A stretch of 64,000 nucleotides of DNA from Micromonospora sp. H61 (lineage in GTDB: Bacteria; Actinomycetota; Actinomycetes; Mycobacteriales; Micromonosporaceae). Below are positions 26,472 to 39,152 of this stretch, piece after piece. Within the stretch, counting starts at the first letter, position 1; every line of letters starts with the position of its first letter. The DNA lies in NCBI RefSeq assembly GCF_018070325.1, contig NZ_JAGPXY010000005.1, positions 62,001 through 126,000 of the forward strand. Reading direction: 5' to 3'. The notes beneath the pieces are model-generated. The model searched no databases. It was not told the DNA's origin and worked only from the letters and a program-made list of their open reading frames with translations. The position numbers were made by a program, and so were the translations under genes.

Positions 26472-27236
26472 TCAGGAACCGGGGGTGTTGTTGGCTCCCT
26501 TGGCGGTGGCCGCGAGGTAGTCGCGGTTGAGCCGGCCGATGGTGTTCAGCGGGATGCCCTTCGGGCAGGCCGGGGTGCATTCGCCGGCGTTGGTGCAGCC
26601 GCCGAAGCCGGCCTCGTCGTGCGCGTCGACCATGCCGATCACCCGGGTGTAGCGCTCGGGCTGGCCCTGCGGCAGCAGCGAGAGCTGGGTGAGCTTGGCG
26701 GCGGTGAAGAGCATGCCGGAGCCGTTCGGGCAGGCTGCCACGCAGGCGCCGCAGCCGATGCAGGCCGCCGACTCGAACGCGGCGTCGGCGTTGGCCTTGG
26801 CCACCGGGGTGGAGTGGGCCTCGGGTGCGCTGCCGGTCGGCGCGGTGACGTAGCCGCCAGCCGCGATGATCTTGTCGAAGGCGCTCCGGTTGACGACCAG
26901 GTCCTTGACCACCGGGAAGGCGCTGGCCCGCCACGGCTCGATGTCGATCGTCTCGCCGTCGGAGAACTGCCGCATGTGCAGTTGGCACGCGGTGGTGCCG
27001 CGCTGCGGCCCGTGCGCGTCGCCGTTGATCATCAGGCCGCACATGCCGCAGATGCCCTCGCGGCAGTCGTGGTCGAACGCCACCGGGTCCTCGCCCGCGA
27101 GGATCAGCCGCTCGTTGAGCACGTCGAGCATCTCCAGGAACGACATGTCCGGGGACACGTCGTCGACCGGGTAGGTCACCATCCGACCCTTGTCCTCAGG
27201 GCCCTTCTGGCGCCAGATGCGCAGGGTCAGGTTCAC
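26472..27236 (-). CDS. sdhB: Succinate dehydrogenase/fumarate reductase iron-sulfur subunit
   Basis: A 254-residue electron-transfer subunit. The [2Fe-2S] ligands are in [12 protein letters not shown] plus the downstream TTACQLH Cys. The C-terminal ferredoxin domain has [14 protein letters not shown] and [14 protein letters not shown] for the [4Fe-4S] and [3Fe-4S] clusters. It passes electrons from the flavoprotein to the cytochrome b and quinone. GTG 27236 overlaps the sdhA stop by 4 bp, so translation is coupled. It is the last gene of the sdhC-A-B operon. Confidence 0.95.
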   Translation of the reverse strand: MNLTLRIWRQKGPEDKGRMVTYPVDDVSPDMSFLEMLDVLNERLILAGEDPVAFDHDCREGICGMCGLMINGDAHGPQRGTTACQLHMRQFSDGETIDIEPWRASAFPVVKDLVVNRSAFDKIIAAGGYVTAPTGSAPEAHSTPVAKANADAAFESAACIGCGACVAACPNGSGMLFTAAKLTQLSLLPQGQPERYTRVIGMVDAHDEAGFGGCTNAGECTPACPKGIPLNTIGRLNRDYLAATAKGANNTPGS

Positions 27237-29170
27237 TTGTAGCTCCGCTGCGTGGGGTGGACGTATTCGAACTTCAGGTCTTCCTTGTGCAGCACCGAGG
27301 GCTCGCCGTCGGCGGTGAACTCCCAGGCCGCCACGTACGCGAACCGGTCGTCGTCGCGCTGCGCCTCACCGTCGGGGGTCTGGTGCTCGGCCCGGAAGTG
27401 GCCGCCACAGGACTCCTCGCGGTGCAGGGCGTCGATGCACATCAGCTCGGCCAGCTCGAAGAAGTCGGCCACCCGGCCGGCCTTCTCCAGCGACTGGTTG
27501 AGCTCCTCGCCGGTGCCGGACACCTTGACCCGCTGCCAGAACTGCTCGCGCAGGGCACGGATCTCGTCGATCGCCTTGCGCAGCCCGGCCTCGCTGCGCT
27601 CCATGCCGCAGTGTTCCCACATGATCTGGCCCAGTTCCCGGTGGAACGAGTCCACGGTCCGGTCGCCGTCGACAGCGAGCAGCCGCTGGACGCGGTCCTC
27701 GACGTCGGTGCGCGCCTCGACGGCCGCCGGGTGGCTGGCGTCGACCTTCTCCAGCGGACCGGAGGCCAGGTAGTTGGCGATGGTGGTGGGCAGCACGAAG
27801 TAGCCGTCGGCGAGGCCCTGCATCAGCGCCGAGGCGCCGAGCCGGTTCGCGCCGTGGTCGGAGAAGTTCGCCTCGCCGATCACGAACAGGCCGGGGATGT
27901 TCGACTGGAGGTCGTAGTCGACCCACAGGCCACCCATCGTGTAGTGCACGGCGGGGTAGATGCGCATCGGCACCTCGTACGGGTCCTCGCCGGTGATCCG
28001 CTCGTACATCTCGAAGAGGTTGCCGTACTTGGCCTCGATGGCCTTGCGGCCCAGCCGGCCGATCGCGTCGGCGAAGTCGAGGTAGACGCCGAGCTTCGTC
28101 GGCCCGACGCCCCGACCCTCGTCGCACACGTTCTTCGCGGCGCGGGAGGCGATGTCGCGGGGGACCAGGTTGCCGAAGGAGGGGTAGATCCGCTCCAGGT
28201 AGTAGTCCCGCTCGTCCTCGCCGATGTCCTTCGGGCTGCGGTCGTCGCCCTTGGTCTTCGGCACCCAGACCCGGCCGTCGTTGCGCAGCGACTCGCTCAT
28301 CAGGGTCAGCTTCGACTGGTGGTCGCCGGAGACCGGGATGCAGGTCGGGTGGATCTGCGTGTAGCACGGGTTGGCGAAGTACGCGCCCTTGCGGTGTGCG
28401 CGCCAGGTGGCGGTGACGTTGCAGCCCTTGGCGTTGGTGGAGAGGTAGAAGACGTTGCCGTAGCCGCCGGAGGCGAGCACCACGGCGTCGGCCATCTCGG
28501 TGCTGATCTCGCCGGTGACCAGGTCCCGGACCACGATGCCCCGGGCCTTGCCGTCCACCAGGACCAGCTCGAGCATCTCGTGCCGGGCGTACATCTCGAC
28601 GTTGCCCAGGCCGATCTGCCGCTCCAGGGCCTGGTACGCGCCGAGCAGCAGTTGCTGGCCCGTCTGGCCCCGGGCGTAGAAGGTGCGCTGCACCTGGGCG
28701 CCACCGAAGGAGCGGGTGTCCAGCAGGCCGCCGTACTCGCGGGCGAACGGCACCCCCTGGGCGACGCACTGGTCGATGATATTGACCGACACCTCGGCGA
28801 GCCGGTGCACGTTCGACTCCCGGGAGCGGAAGTCGCCGCCCTTGACGGTGTCGTAGAAGAGCCGGTGCACGGAGTCGCCGTCGTTGCGGTAGTTCTTCGC
28901 CGCGTTGATGCCGCCCTGCGCCGCGATGGAGTGCGCCCGGCGCGGGCTGTCCTGGTAGCAGTAGGACTTGACGTGGTAGCCCTGCTCGGCCAGGGTCGCG
29001 GCGGCGGAGCCGCCGGCCAGGCCGGTGCCGACCACGATCACCGTCATCTTGCGGCGGTTGGCGGGGTTGACCAGCTTGGCCTCGAAGCGCCGGGTCTCCC
29101 AACGCTTCTCGACCGGGCCGGCGGGAGCCTTGGTGTCGGCGATCGGGTCGCCCTCGGTGAAGAGTTCCAT
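27233..29170 (-). CDS. sdhA: Succinate dehydrogenase/fumarate reductase flavoprotein subunit
   Basis: A 645-residue catalytic subunit that oxidises succinate to fumarate in the TCA cycle and respiratory chain. The FAD fold [20 protein letters not shown] is followed by [15 protein letters not shown], with the His that carries covalent FAD. Active-site residues lie in [20 protein letters not shown] and the [14 protein letters not shown] region, and the C-terminal helical domain has [15 protein letters not shown]. Its length and the Phe/Asn-rich middle match the actinobacterial type B enzyme. ATG 29170 follows the sdhC stop by 1 bp. Confidence 0.95.
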   Translation of the reverse strand: MELFTEGDPIADTKAPAGPVEKRWETRRFEAKLVNPANRRKMTVIVVGTGLAGGSAAATLAEQGYHVKSYCYQDSPRRAHSIAAQGGINAAKNYRNDGDSVHRLFYDTVKGGDFRSRESNVHRLAEVSVNIIDQCVAQGVPFAREYGGLLDTRSFGGAQVQRTFYARGQTGQQLLLGAYQALERQIGLGNVEMYARHEMLELVLVDGKARGIVVRDLVTGEISTEMADAVVLASGGYGNVFYLSTNAKGCNVTATWRAHRKGAYFANPCYTQIHPTCIPVSGDHQSKLTLMSESLRNDGRVWVPKTKGDDRSPKDIGEDERDYYLERIYPSFGNLVPRDIASRAAKNVCDEGRGVGPTKLGVYLDFADAIGRLGRKAIEAKYGNLFEMYERITGEDPYEVPMRIYPAVHYTMGGLWVDYDLQSNIPGLFVIGEANFSDHGANRLGASALMQGLADGYFVLPTTIANYLASGPLEKVDASHPAAVEARTDVEDRVQRLLAVDGDRTVDSFHRELGQIMWEHCGMERSEAGLRKAIDEIRALREQFWQRVKVSGTGEELNQSLEKAGRVADFFELAELMCIDALHREESCGGHFRAEHQTPDGEAQRDDDRFAYVAAWEFTADGEPSVLHKEDLKFEYVHPTQRSYK

Positions 29171-29171
29171 G

Positions 29172-29861
29172 TCAGGACACCAATCCGGTGAGTACGGCGA
29201 ACGGGACCACCAGGTACCCGGCGCAGAGCAGCACGGCGAAGATCAGAGCCGCGGTACGTGCCCTGCGCTCGCCGCGGGGCGTCTGCTGGCCGAGGCTGCG
29301 GAACGCGCTGAACGCGCCGTGGCGCAGGTGGAAGCCCACCGCGAGGATGGCCAGCGTGTAGAAGAGGGTGACGTACCAGCGCTCCGGGGCGAAGTCGGCG
29401 ACGACGTTGCCGTACGGCTTGCTGGCGTCGCCGACCGGGTTCAGCGTGCCGGTGGTCAGGTCCAGCAGGTGGTAGATCACGAAGAGCAGGATGATCACTC
29501 CACCCCAGCGCATCGTGCGGGCCGCGTAGCTGCCGTTGACCTTCTTGCGGTGGGCGTACTTCACCGGGCGGGCGGCGCGGGCCCGCCGGGCCAGCACGGT
29601 GGCGGCGACGATGTGGGCGACGACCGCCACGACCAGCACGGTGCGCAGGATCCACAGGAACCAGACGCCGGGCAGCAGCGGCTTGCCGATGTCGCGCAGC
29701 CAGTGCGCGTAGTGGTCGAACGAGGTCTCCCCCGTGAACACCTTCAGGTTGCCGAGCATGTGGGCGATGAGGAACAGCGCCAGCAGGATGCCCGTCACCG
29801 CCATGACGGCCTTGAGGCCGACGTTCGAGCGGATGGGCGACCGAGTCTTCGTGATTACCAC
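29172..29861 (-). CDS. sdhC: Succinate dehydrogenase cytochrome b subunit (type B, single polypeptide)
   Basis: A 229-residue integral membrane protein with five hydrophobic segments, the pattern of the one-polypeptide anchors that bind two hemes b and reduce menaquinone. His residues that could ligate heme sit in [44 protein letters not shown] and [17 protein letters not shown] 29861 is chosen because TAGCGT stands 7 nt upstream; an in-frame longer reading adds 15 unconserved residues. First gene of the operon, divergent from lysR. Confidence 0.9.
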   Translation of the reverse strand: MVITKTRSPIRSNVGLKAVMAVTGILLALFLIAHMLGNLKVFTGETSFDHYAHWLRDIGKPLLPGVWFLWILRTVLVVAVVAHIVAATVLARRARAARPVKYAHRKKVNGSYAARTMRWGGVIILLFVIYHLLDLTTGTLNPVGDASKPYGNVVADFAPERWYVTLFYTLAILAVGFHLRHGAFSAFRSLGQQTPRGERRARTAALIFAVLLCAGYLVVPFAVLTGLVS

Positions 29862-29868
29862 AGGACCG

Positions 29869-29898
29869 ACGCTAGGAGCACTTCGATCAGTCGTCCAA
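29869..29898 (-). promoter_or_regulatory. sdh operon promoter
   Basis: On the minus strand TTGGAC (29893-29898) and TAGCGT (29869-29874) are 18 bp apart, and the -10 lies 7 nt before GTG 29861, indicating a leaderless message. Confidence 0.55.
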
Positions 29899-29919
29899 TG
29901 CATCAAACTCGCAGTGTTG

Positions 29920-29934
29920 ATAGCCGTAGGCTAT
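29920..29934. promoter_or_regulatory. Probable LysR-type operator in the lysR/sdh divergent region
   Basis: ATAGCC-GTA-GGCTAT is a perfect 6-3-6 palindrome containing T-N11-A, the core LysR box. It overlaps the TAGGCT -10 (29927-29932) that stands 6 nt before the lysR ATG, consistent with autoregulation. Confidence 0.65.
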
Positions 29935-29938
29935 GTAG

Positions 29939-30871
29939 ATGCAGCTCCATCAGCTCCGGTACTTCGTCGCGGTGGCCGAAGTACGACATTTCACCCAAGC
30001 CGCCGACCTCGTGGGCATCACTCAGCCTTCTCTCAGTAAGCAAATTCACGCTCTGGAGGCCGACCTCGGAGCACCACTGTTCGAGCGGGTAAGGGGCAAC
30101 ATCGCCCTCACCGCGGCGGGTGAGGTGCTGCTGCCGTTGGCCACCCGGATCCTCGCCGACGTGGAAACCGCGACCCGGGAGGTCCAGGAGTTGGTCGGGC
30201 TGCGCCGGGGCCGGGTCCGGCTCGGAGCCACCCCCAGTCTGGCGACCTCGCTTGCCCCGCCGGTGCTGCGCCGGTTCCGCGACGCGCACCCCACCGTCGA
30301 CCTGCGCGTCGAGGAGGGTGGCTCGCAGGATCTGGTCCGCGACCTGCTCCGCGGCGACCTCGACCTGGCCCTCATCATCATGCCGGCGCAGGGGGCGGAC
30401 CCGGGGCTGCGGGTCGACCCGATTCTGCGGGAGAGCCTGGTGGTGGCCTCGGTGGGGGAGGTGGCGACCGCGTCGACGACCGGGGAGTTGCGCATCACCG
30501 ACCTGCGGGACCAGCCGATGGTGATGTTCCGGGAGGGATACGACCTGCGCGACGCGACCATCCAGGCGTGTCGGGAGGCGGGCTTCGAACCCACCTTCGC
30601 GGTGGACGGCGGCGAGATGGACGCGGTGCTCAGCTTCGTCGAGGCGGGGCTCGGCATCGCTCTCGTGCCGGGCATCGTGCTGGCTCGCCGGCCGGGCGTG
30701 CGGATCACCCCGCTCGCCCCGCCCGGGGTGCGGCGGACCATAGCGGTGGCCCGTCGGCGCGACGTCGTACCCACCCACGCCGGTCGGGAGCTTCGGCGCA
30801 TCCTGCTCGACTACATCCAGTCGGCGATCGACCTCGGTGAACTGCCCCCGGGCGTCGAGCCACTGACCTGA
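29939..30871 (+). CDS. LysR family transcriptional regulator
   Basis: A 310-residue LTTR. The N-terminal winged helix (LRYFVAVAEVRHFTQAADLV, then TQPSLSKQIHALE, about 6-40) is followed by a linker helix and the periplasmic-binding-protein-like effector domain (VRLGATPSLATSLAPPVLRR onward). It is divergent from the sdh operon across 77 bp that hold a perfect LysR-box palindrome, so it is the prime candidate to control succinate dehydrogenase and itself. The effector molecule is unknown. The ATG at 29939 has no ribosome site and is 6 nt from a -10. Confidence 0.9.
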   Translation: MQLHQLRYFVAVAEVRHFTQAADLVGITQPSLSKQIHALEADLGAPLFERVRGNIALTAAGEVLLPLATRILADVETATREVQELVGLRRGRVRLGATPSLATSLAPPVLRRFRDAHPTVDLRVEEGGSQDLVRDLLRGDLDLALIIMPAQGADPGLRVDPILRESLVVASVGEVATASTTGELRITDLRDQPMVMFREGYDLRDATIQACREAGFEPTFAVDGGEMDAVLSFVEAGLGIALVPGIVLARRPGVRITPLAPPGVRRTIAVARRRDVVPTHAGRELRRILLDYIQSAIDLGELPPGVEPLT

Positions 30872-30877
30872 CCCGGT

Positions 30878-30930
30878 GGGGCCGCCGTCGCGAAGAGGCC
30901 AGCCGGGGCCGCGGTCGCGAAGAGGTCGGC
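30878..30930. repeat. 27-bp tandem near-repeat between lysR and hrpA ends
   Basis: GGGGCCG-C/G-GTCGCGAAGAGG occurs from 30878 and again from 30905. The gap separates two convergent stops and may serve as a weak bidirectional terminator. Confidence 0.5.
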
Positions 30931-30948
30931 AGCGGCCCGGCCGTCGGC

Positions 30949-35013
<4,065 letters not shown>

Positions 35014-35117
35014 GTCGTGCCCAAGGATAGGCAGCCGGGCGACGCACCGCCCCTGGGTTACCGAGCGCCCGGCTGTCCGACGGTCACCTCCGGTCCCTTG
35101 ACGGCCACGAGCGGGCC

Positions 35118-35123
35118 CTAGAG
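35118..35123 (+). promoter_or_regulatory. -10-like element for the deaminase gene
   Basis: TAGAGT lies about 33 bp before ATG 35157, giving a short leader that contains GGGGGAG. Confidence 0.35.
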
Positions 35124-35156
35124 TTGGCGGCCGACGTCGAGCGCTGGGGGAGCCGG

Positions 35157-35549
35157 ATGGAGATGCGCGACACCGACCGCGCGTTGGTGCAGGCCGCCAC
35201 GGCGGTCTCCAAGCTGCGCTGCCGCAGCCAGCACCACACTGTCGCGTCAGCCGCCCGGACCGCTGACGGTCGGGTCTTCACCGGCGTGAACGTCCAGCAC
35301 GCCACCGGAGGGGCCTGCGCCGAACTGGTCGTGATCGGCACGGCCGCCACGCAGGGCGTCACCGCGCTGGAGACGATCGTCACTGTCGCCGACCGTGGCC
35401 GCGAGGTCGTCGCGCCCTGTGACCGGTGCCGGCAGGTGCTGCGGGACCACTTCCCGCAACTGCGGGTGATCGTCGGCCCGATGGACGCCCTGCGGGTGGT
35501 CCCGCTCGCCGAGTCGCCGGCCGAGACCGGCAGCGGCGCGGCCGGCTGA
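35157..35549 (+). CDS. Cytidine deaminase-like protein
   Basis: About 130 residues with the zinc-dependent deaminase core. The first Cys and catalytic Glu are in GGACAELVVIG, and the second Cys pair is in PCDRCRQVL. This C-A-E plus C-x2-C arrangement fits the tetrameric cytidine deaminase/blasticidin-S-deaminase-like branch, which salvages cytidine or deaminates related nucleosides. The start is ATG 35157 or 35163 behind GGGGGAG; an upstream TTG adds eleven residues without a ribosome site. It is 12 bp from the convergent YciI gene and divergent from hrpA. Confidence 0.85.
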   Translation: MEMRDTDRALVQAATAVSKLRCRSQHHTVASAARTADGRVFTGVNVQHATGGACAELVVIGTAATQGVTALETIVTVADRGREVVAPCDRCRQVLRDHFPQLRVIVGPMDALRVVPLAESPAETGSGAAG

Positions 35550-35561
35550 CCGGGCCCGGGG

Positions 35562-35921
35562 TCAGTCCCCGGAGGCCGCCTCCAGCATCGACTGCGGCAC
35601 CGGCACGGCCTCGAACCGCACTGTGCCCTCCGGAAGCAGCCACGACGTGACCCGCGCGACCAGGCGCCCGGCCCGCACCGCGGGGTCGTTGGCGAACAGC
35701 GCGCGTGCCTCGTCCGGGGCGATGGACAGCACCACGAAGCCGCGCAGCCGCTCGTCGTCGGGGTGCAGGAACGGCCCGGCCGCGAGCACCAGCCCCTGCT
35801 GCACGAGGCCCGCCTGGTGGGCCAGGTGCGCCTCCCGCAACCGGTCGATCGCGTCCTGCGACAGCTCCGGCGGATCCGAAGGCCGGCTCAGCAGGACGAC
35901 CGTGTGCTGGTCGAATCGCAT
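35562..35921 (-). CDS. YciI family protein
   Basis: A 119-residue single-domain protein of the dimeric alpha/beta YciI/YCII fold. The conserved His-Asp type site is represented by EAHLAHQAGLVQQGLVLAAG and the following HPDDERLRGFVVL, then a C-terminal strand (VARVTSWLLPEGTVRFEAV). Family members are small putative enzymes; the role is not established. ATG 35921 is convergent with the deaminase gene and divergent from the iron importer. Confidence 0.8.
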   Translation of the reverse strand: MRFDQHTVVLLSRPSDPPELSQDAIDRLREAHLAHQAGLVQQGLVLAAGPFLHPDDERLRGFVVLSIAPDEARALFANDPAVRAGRLVARVTSWLLPEGTVRFEAVPVPQSMLEAASGD

Positions 35922-36022
35922 GAGCCAACAGTAGGCGCGCAGCCCTCTCCGCGCGGGCGTCTGCCCTGCTCAGCCCTTGGCGGATCGATGAGCGCCAGTT
36001 AGGTGACCCTCAACTGAGCCGC

Positions 36023-36041
36023 TAAGGTTAGGCGAACCTAA
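36023..36041 (+). promoter_or_regulatory. Iron box (DmdR/IdeR operator) upstream of the siderophore importer
   Basis: TAAGGTTAGGCGAACCTAA is a near-perfect match to the 19-bp TTAGGTTAGGCTNACCTAA operator of iron-dependent DtxR-family repressors, 21 bp before GTG 36063. Repression in iron-replete cells is expected. Confidence 0.85.
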
Positions 36042-36062
36042 GCGTGAACGTGCAGGAGACTC

Positions 36063-37109
36063 GTGACCACCCTCGCCACCCGGCCGACCCCGGCCCGCAA
36101 CCGGTCCGGCACCCGCACCGGCCGCCGGGTGGCCGTCACCGTCGCGGCCGCGCTGGTGCTGTTGCTCACCGTGCTGGCCAGCTTCGCGCTCGGCAGCCGA
36201 CAACTCGGCGTCGACCAGGTCTGGCACGCGCTCGTCGCGCCGGACGGCGGCGACGCCAGCACCATCGTCCGTGAGCTGCGGATGCCCCGGACCGCCCTCG
36301 GCCTCGCGGTCGGGCTCGCGCTCGCCGTGGCCGGGGTGCTGTTCCAGGCGCTCACCCGCAACCCCCTCGCCGAGCCGCGCATCCTCGGCATCAGCGCGGG
36401 CGCGTCGTTCGGGGTGGTGCTCGCGATCTCCGTCTTCGGCGTCGGCACGCTCGCCGGGTACGTCTGGTTCGGCATCGCCGGGGCCCTGATCGCCGGGCTG
36501 CTGGTCTTCGCCATCGCCACCCGCGCCCGCGAGGGCGCCAGCCCGGTCACCCTCGCGCTGGTCGGCGCGGCGCTCGACGCCAGCCTGGCCTCCGGGGTGT
36601 ACGCGCTGCTCAGCATCGACGCCCGCACCTTCGAGGAGTACCGCTTCTGGGTGGTCGGCGGGCTGGCCGGACGGGACCTGTCGGTCGCCGCGCAGGTCCT
36701 GCCGTTCGTCCTCGTCGGGTTGGTGCTGGCCGCCCTGGTGGCCCGGGGCCTGGACGCGCTGGCCCTCGGCGACGACGTGGCCCGTGGTCTCGGCCACCGG
36801 ATCGGTCTGGTCCGCCTCGGTGGTGGCCTCGCCGCCGTGCTGCTGACCGGCGCCGCGGTGGCCGCCGCCGGACCTGTCGCGTTCGTCGGGCTGGCCGTGC
36901 CGCACCTGGCCCGCGCCCTGGTCGGCGCGGACCACCGCTGGACCCTCGCCGTCTCCGCGCTGCTCGGGCCGGCGCTGCTGCTCGCCGCCGACATCGTCGG
37001 TCGACTCGTCGCCCCACCCGGCGAGATCCCGGCCGGGATCGTCACCGCGCTGATCGGCGCGCCACTGCTGGCCGTGCTGGTCCGCCGCGCCCGGGTGGTG
37101 ACCGCATGA
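36063..37109 (+). CDS. FecCD-family iron-siderophore ABC permease (first subunit)
   Basis: A 348-residue integral membrane permease with about nine to ten helices. It has the FecCD signatures RELRMPRTALGLAVGLALAV and GVLFQALTRNPLAEPRILGI, and a late GPVAFVGLAVPHLARALVG segment that contacts the ATPase. It pairs with the next gene to form the transmembrane channel. GTG 36063 has GGAG 4 nt upstream and sits just downstream of an iron box. It begins a four-gene operon with ATGA and TGATG overlaps at two of its junctions. Confidence 0.92.
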   Translation: MTTLATRPTPARNRSGTRTGRRVAVTVAAALVLLLTVLASFALGSRQLGVDQVWHALVAPDGGDASTIVRELRMPRTALGLAVGLALAVAGVLFQALTRNPLAEPRILGISAGASFGVVLAISVFGVGTLAGYVWFGIAGALIAGLLVFAIATRAREGASPVTLALVGAALDASLASGVYALLSIDARTFEEYRFWVVGGLAGRDLSVAAQVLPFVLVGLVLAALVARGLDALALGDDVARGLGHRIGLVRLGGGLAAVLLTGAAVAAAGPVAFVGLAVPHLARALVGADHRWTLAVSALLGPALLLAADIVGRLVAPPGEIPAGIVTALIGAPLLAVLVRRARVVTA

Positions 37110-38230
37110 CCACCACCCGCCGTTCCTCCGGCCCCGGCTCGGCTGGGTCCGCTGGCTTGTCGACCGTCGCGGCCGCCGGCTCGTCTGGTGCCGACGGTGC
37201 CCGGCTGCCCGGGCGGTCGCTGCTGCGGATCGGCCCGGTCAGCCTGCTGATCCGCCGTCGCGCGGTACTGGTGGCCGCCGTGCTGACCGTGCTGCTCCTG
37301 CTGGCCGTCGTGCTCAGCCTCTCGCTGGGCACCCCGTACGTCGCACCGGCCGACGTGCTGCGTGCCCTCTCCGGAGCCGGCACCCCGTACGACCTCGTGG
37401 TCTTTGATCTTCGGCTGCCGCGGGTCGTGCTGGCGGCCGTGGCCGGGGCCGCCTTCGGGGTGGCCGGCACGCTGATCCAGAGCGTGGCCCGCAACCCACT
37501 CGCCAGCCCGGACGTCATCGGCATCACCCAGGGTGCCGGCCTCGCCGCGACCGTGGCACTGACCAGCGGAATGGCCGCGGTGCTGGTGGCGCCCACAGCG
37601 CTGGTGGGCGGGTTGCTCGCGGCGGTGCTGCTGTTCGCCCTCGGCGCCCGGCACGGGCTGGCCGCGCAGCGGTTCGTGCTCGCCGGGGTGGCTGTCGCGT
37701 TCGGGTTCCGGGCGCTCACCGAGGTGGTCATGCTCACCGCCGATCCGATCGACGGGCTGCGCGCGCAGATCTGGCTGATCGGCACCCTGGCCGGCAAGGG
37801 CTGGACCGAGGCCGCCTGGATCGCCGGCACACTGCTGGTGCTGCTGCCGGTGCTGGCCTGGGCCGGCTGGGCGCTGAACAGCAGCGCCCTGGACGACGAC
37901 ACCGCCCGGGGCGTCGGCCTGCGTCCGGTGGCCCGCCGGATCGGCCTCGCCGGCACCGGCGTACTCGTCGCCGCGATGGTCACCGCCCAGGTGGGCGCCG
38001 TCGACTTCGTGGCGCTGGTCGCCCCGCAGGTGGCCCGTCGCCTGGTACGCGCCGAACGACCACCGCTGGTCTGCGCGGCGCTGCTCGGCGCCCTCCTGCT
38101 GGTGCTGGCCGACCTGGCCGGCCGGCGGCTGTTCGCACCCACCCAACTACCCGCCGGTGTGCTGACCGCCGCGATCGGCGGCCCGTACCTGATTTTCCTG
38201 CTGCAGCGCGGCCGGCGGCGGTCGTCGTGA
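37106..38230 (+). CDS. FecCD-family iron-siderophore ABC permease (second subunit)
   Basis: A 374-residue permease with a ~40-residue Ser/Gly-rich cytoplasmic leader before the first helix (AVLVAAVLTVLLLLAVVLSL). The FecCD motifs FDLRLPRVVLAAVAGAAFGV, QSVARNPLASPDVIGITQGA and VDFVALVAPQVARRLV are present. ATG 37106 overlaps the previous stop (ATGA). Two different permease genes in tandem point to a heterodimeric importer for hydroxamate or catecholate siderophores; the substrate cannot be told from sequence. Confidence 0.92.
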   Translation: MTTTRRSSGPGSAGSAGLSTVAAAGSSGADGARLPGRSLLRIGPVSLLIRRRAVLVAAVLTVLLLLAVVLSLSLGTPYVAPADVLRALSGAGTPYDLVVFDLRLPRVVLAAVAGAAFGVAGTLIQSVARNPLASPDVIGITQGAGLAATVALTSGMAAVLVAPTALVGGLLAAVLLFALGARHGLAAQRFVLAGVAVAFGFRALTEVVMLTADPIDGLRAQIWLIGTLAGKGWTEAAWIAGTLLVLLPVLAWAGWALNSSALDDDTARGVGLRPVARRIGLAGTGVLVAAMVTAQVGAVDFVALVAPQVARRLVRAERPPLVCAALLGALLLVLADLAGRRLFAPTQLPAGVLTAAIGGPYLIFLLQRGRRRSS

Positions 38231-38249
38231 CGCCTCAAGGAGTCGTGTG

Positions 38250-39152
38250 ATGCTCTCCACCCGCGACCTGGTCGCCGGCTACGACGAGCGGACCGTGCTG
38301 GACGGGCTCGATCTCGACCTGCCCACCGACGCGTTCACCGTGATCGTCGGACCCAACGCGTGCGGCAAGTCCACCCTGCTGCGCACGATGGCCCGGCTGC
38401 TCACCCCCCGCCGTGGCACGGTGCTGCTGGACGGCACCGCCATCCGCGAGCTGCCGACCCGGGAGGTCGCCCGCCGCCTCGGCGTCCTGCCGCAGAGCCC
38501 GCTGGTGCCCGAGGGCGTCACTGTGGCGGACCTGGTCGGGCGCGGCCGGCAGCCCTACCAGCGGTGGTGGCGGCAGTGGTCGTCGGAGGACGGCGCGGCG
38601 GTGGACCAGGCGATGGCCCTCGCCGACGTCACCGACCTGGCCGACCGACCGGTGGACAGCCTCTCCGGCGGTCAGCGGCAACGAGTGTGGATCGCCATGA
38701 CCCTCGCCCAGGACACCGACGCCCTGCTGCTGGACGAGCCGACCACCTTCCTCGACCTGGCCCACCAGGTGGAGGTGCTGGACCTGCTGCACCGGCTGCG
38801 CTCCGAGCGGGGCCGCACAGTGGTCGCCGTGCTGCACGACCTGAACCAGGCCGCCCGCTACGCCGACCACCTGGTCGCCATGCGCGCCGGCGCAGTGGTC
38901 GCCGCCGGCCCGCCCCGGGAGATCCTCACCGCCGACCTGGTCCGCGACGTCTTCGGGCTGGCCTGCGTGGTGGTGCCCTGCCCGGTGACCGGCGCACCGC
39001 TGGTGGTGCCCGCGTACACCGGTGGTAACGCTCCGGCACCCGCTGTCGCGGGTGACCACTCTTCGTCGACGGCGTCCGTACCGGATGTCCGACCCTCCAC
39101 CGGCGACGCGGCCAACCCGCTCGCCGGCTCGCACCCCTCGAAAGGACTCTGA
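38250..39152 (+). CDS. Iron-siderophore ABC transporter ATP-binding protein (FepC/FecE type)
   Basis: A 300-residue ATPase. Walker A GPNACGKSTLL, the Q-loop PQSPLVPEGVTVADLVGRGR, the signature LSGGQRQRVWIAM, Walker B DALLLDEPTTFLDL and the switch His in VLHDLNQAARYA are all present. About 40 Ala/Pro/Ser-rich residues follow the last conserved strand (VVVPAY), longer than usual for the family. ATG 38250 is preferred over GTG 38247 because AAGGAG is 7 nt upstream. The stop overlaps the binding-protein start (TGATG). Confidence 0.92.
   Translation: MLSTRDLVAGYDERTVLDGLDLDLPTDAFTVIVGPNACGKSTLLRTMARLLTPRRGTVLLDGTAIRELPTREVARRLGVLPQSPLVPEGVTVADLVGRGRQPYQRWWRQWSSEDGAAVDQAMALADVTDLADRPVDSLSGGQRQRVWIAMTLAQDTDALLLDEPTTFLDLAHQVEVLDLLHRLRSERGRTVVAVLHDLNQAARYADHLVAMRAGAVVAAGPPREILTADLVRDVFGLACVVVPCPVTGAPLVVPAYTGGNAPAPAVAGDHSSSTASVPDVRPSTGDAANPLAGSHPSKGL

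Noticed and set aside
27257..29191. 644-codon plus-strand frame
   Set aside because: Complete antisense of sdhA, which has all catalytic motifs.
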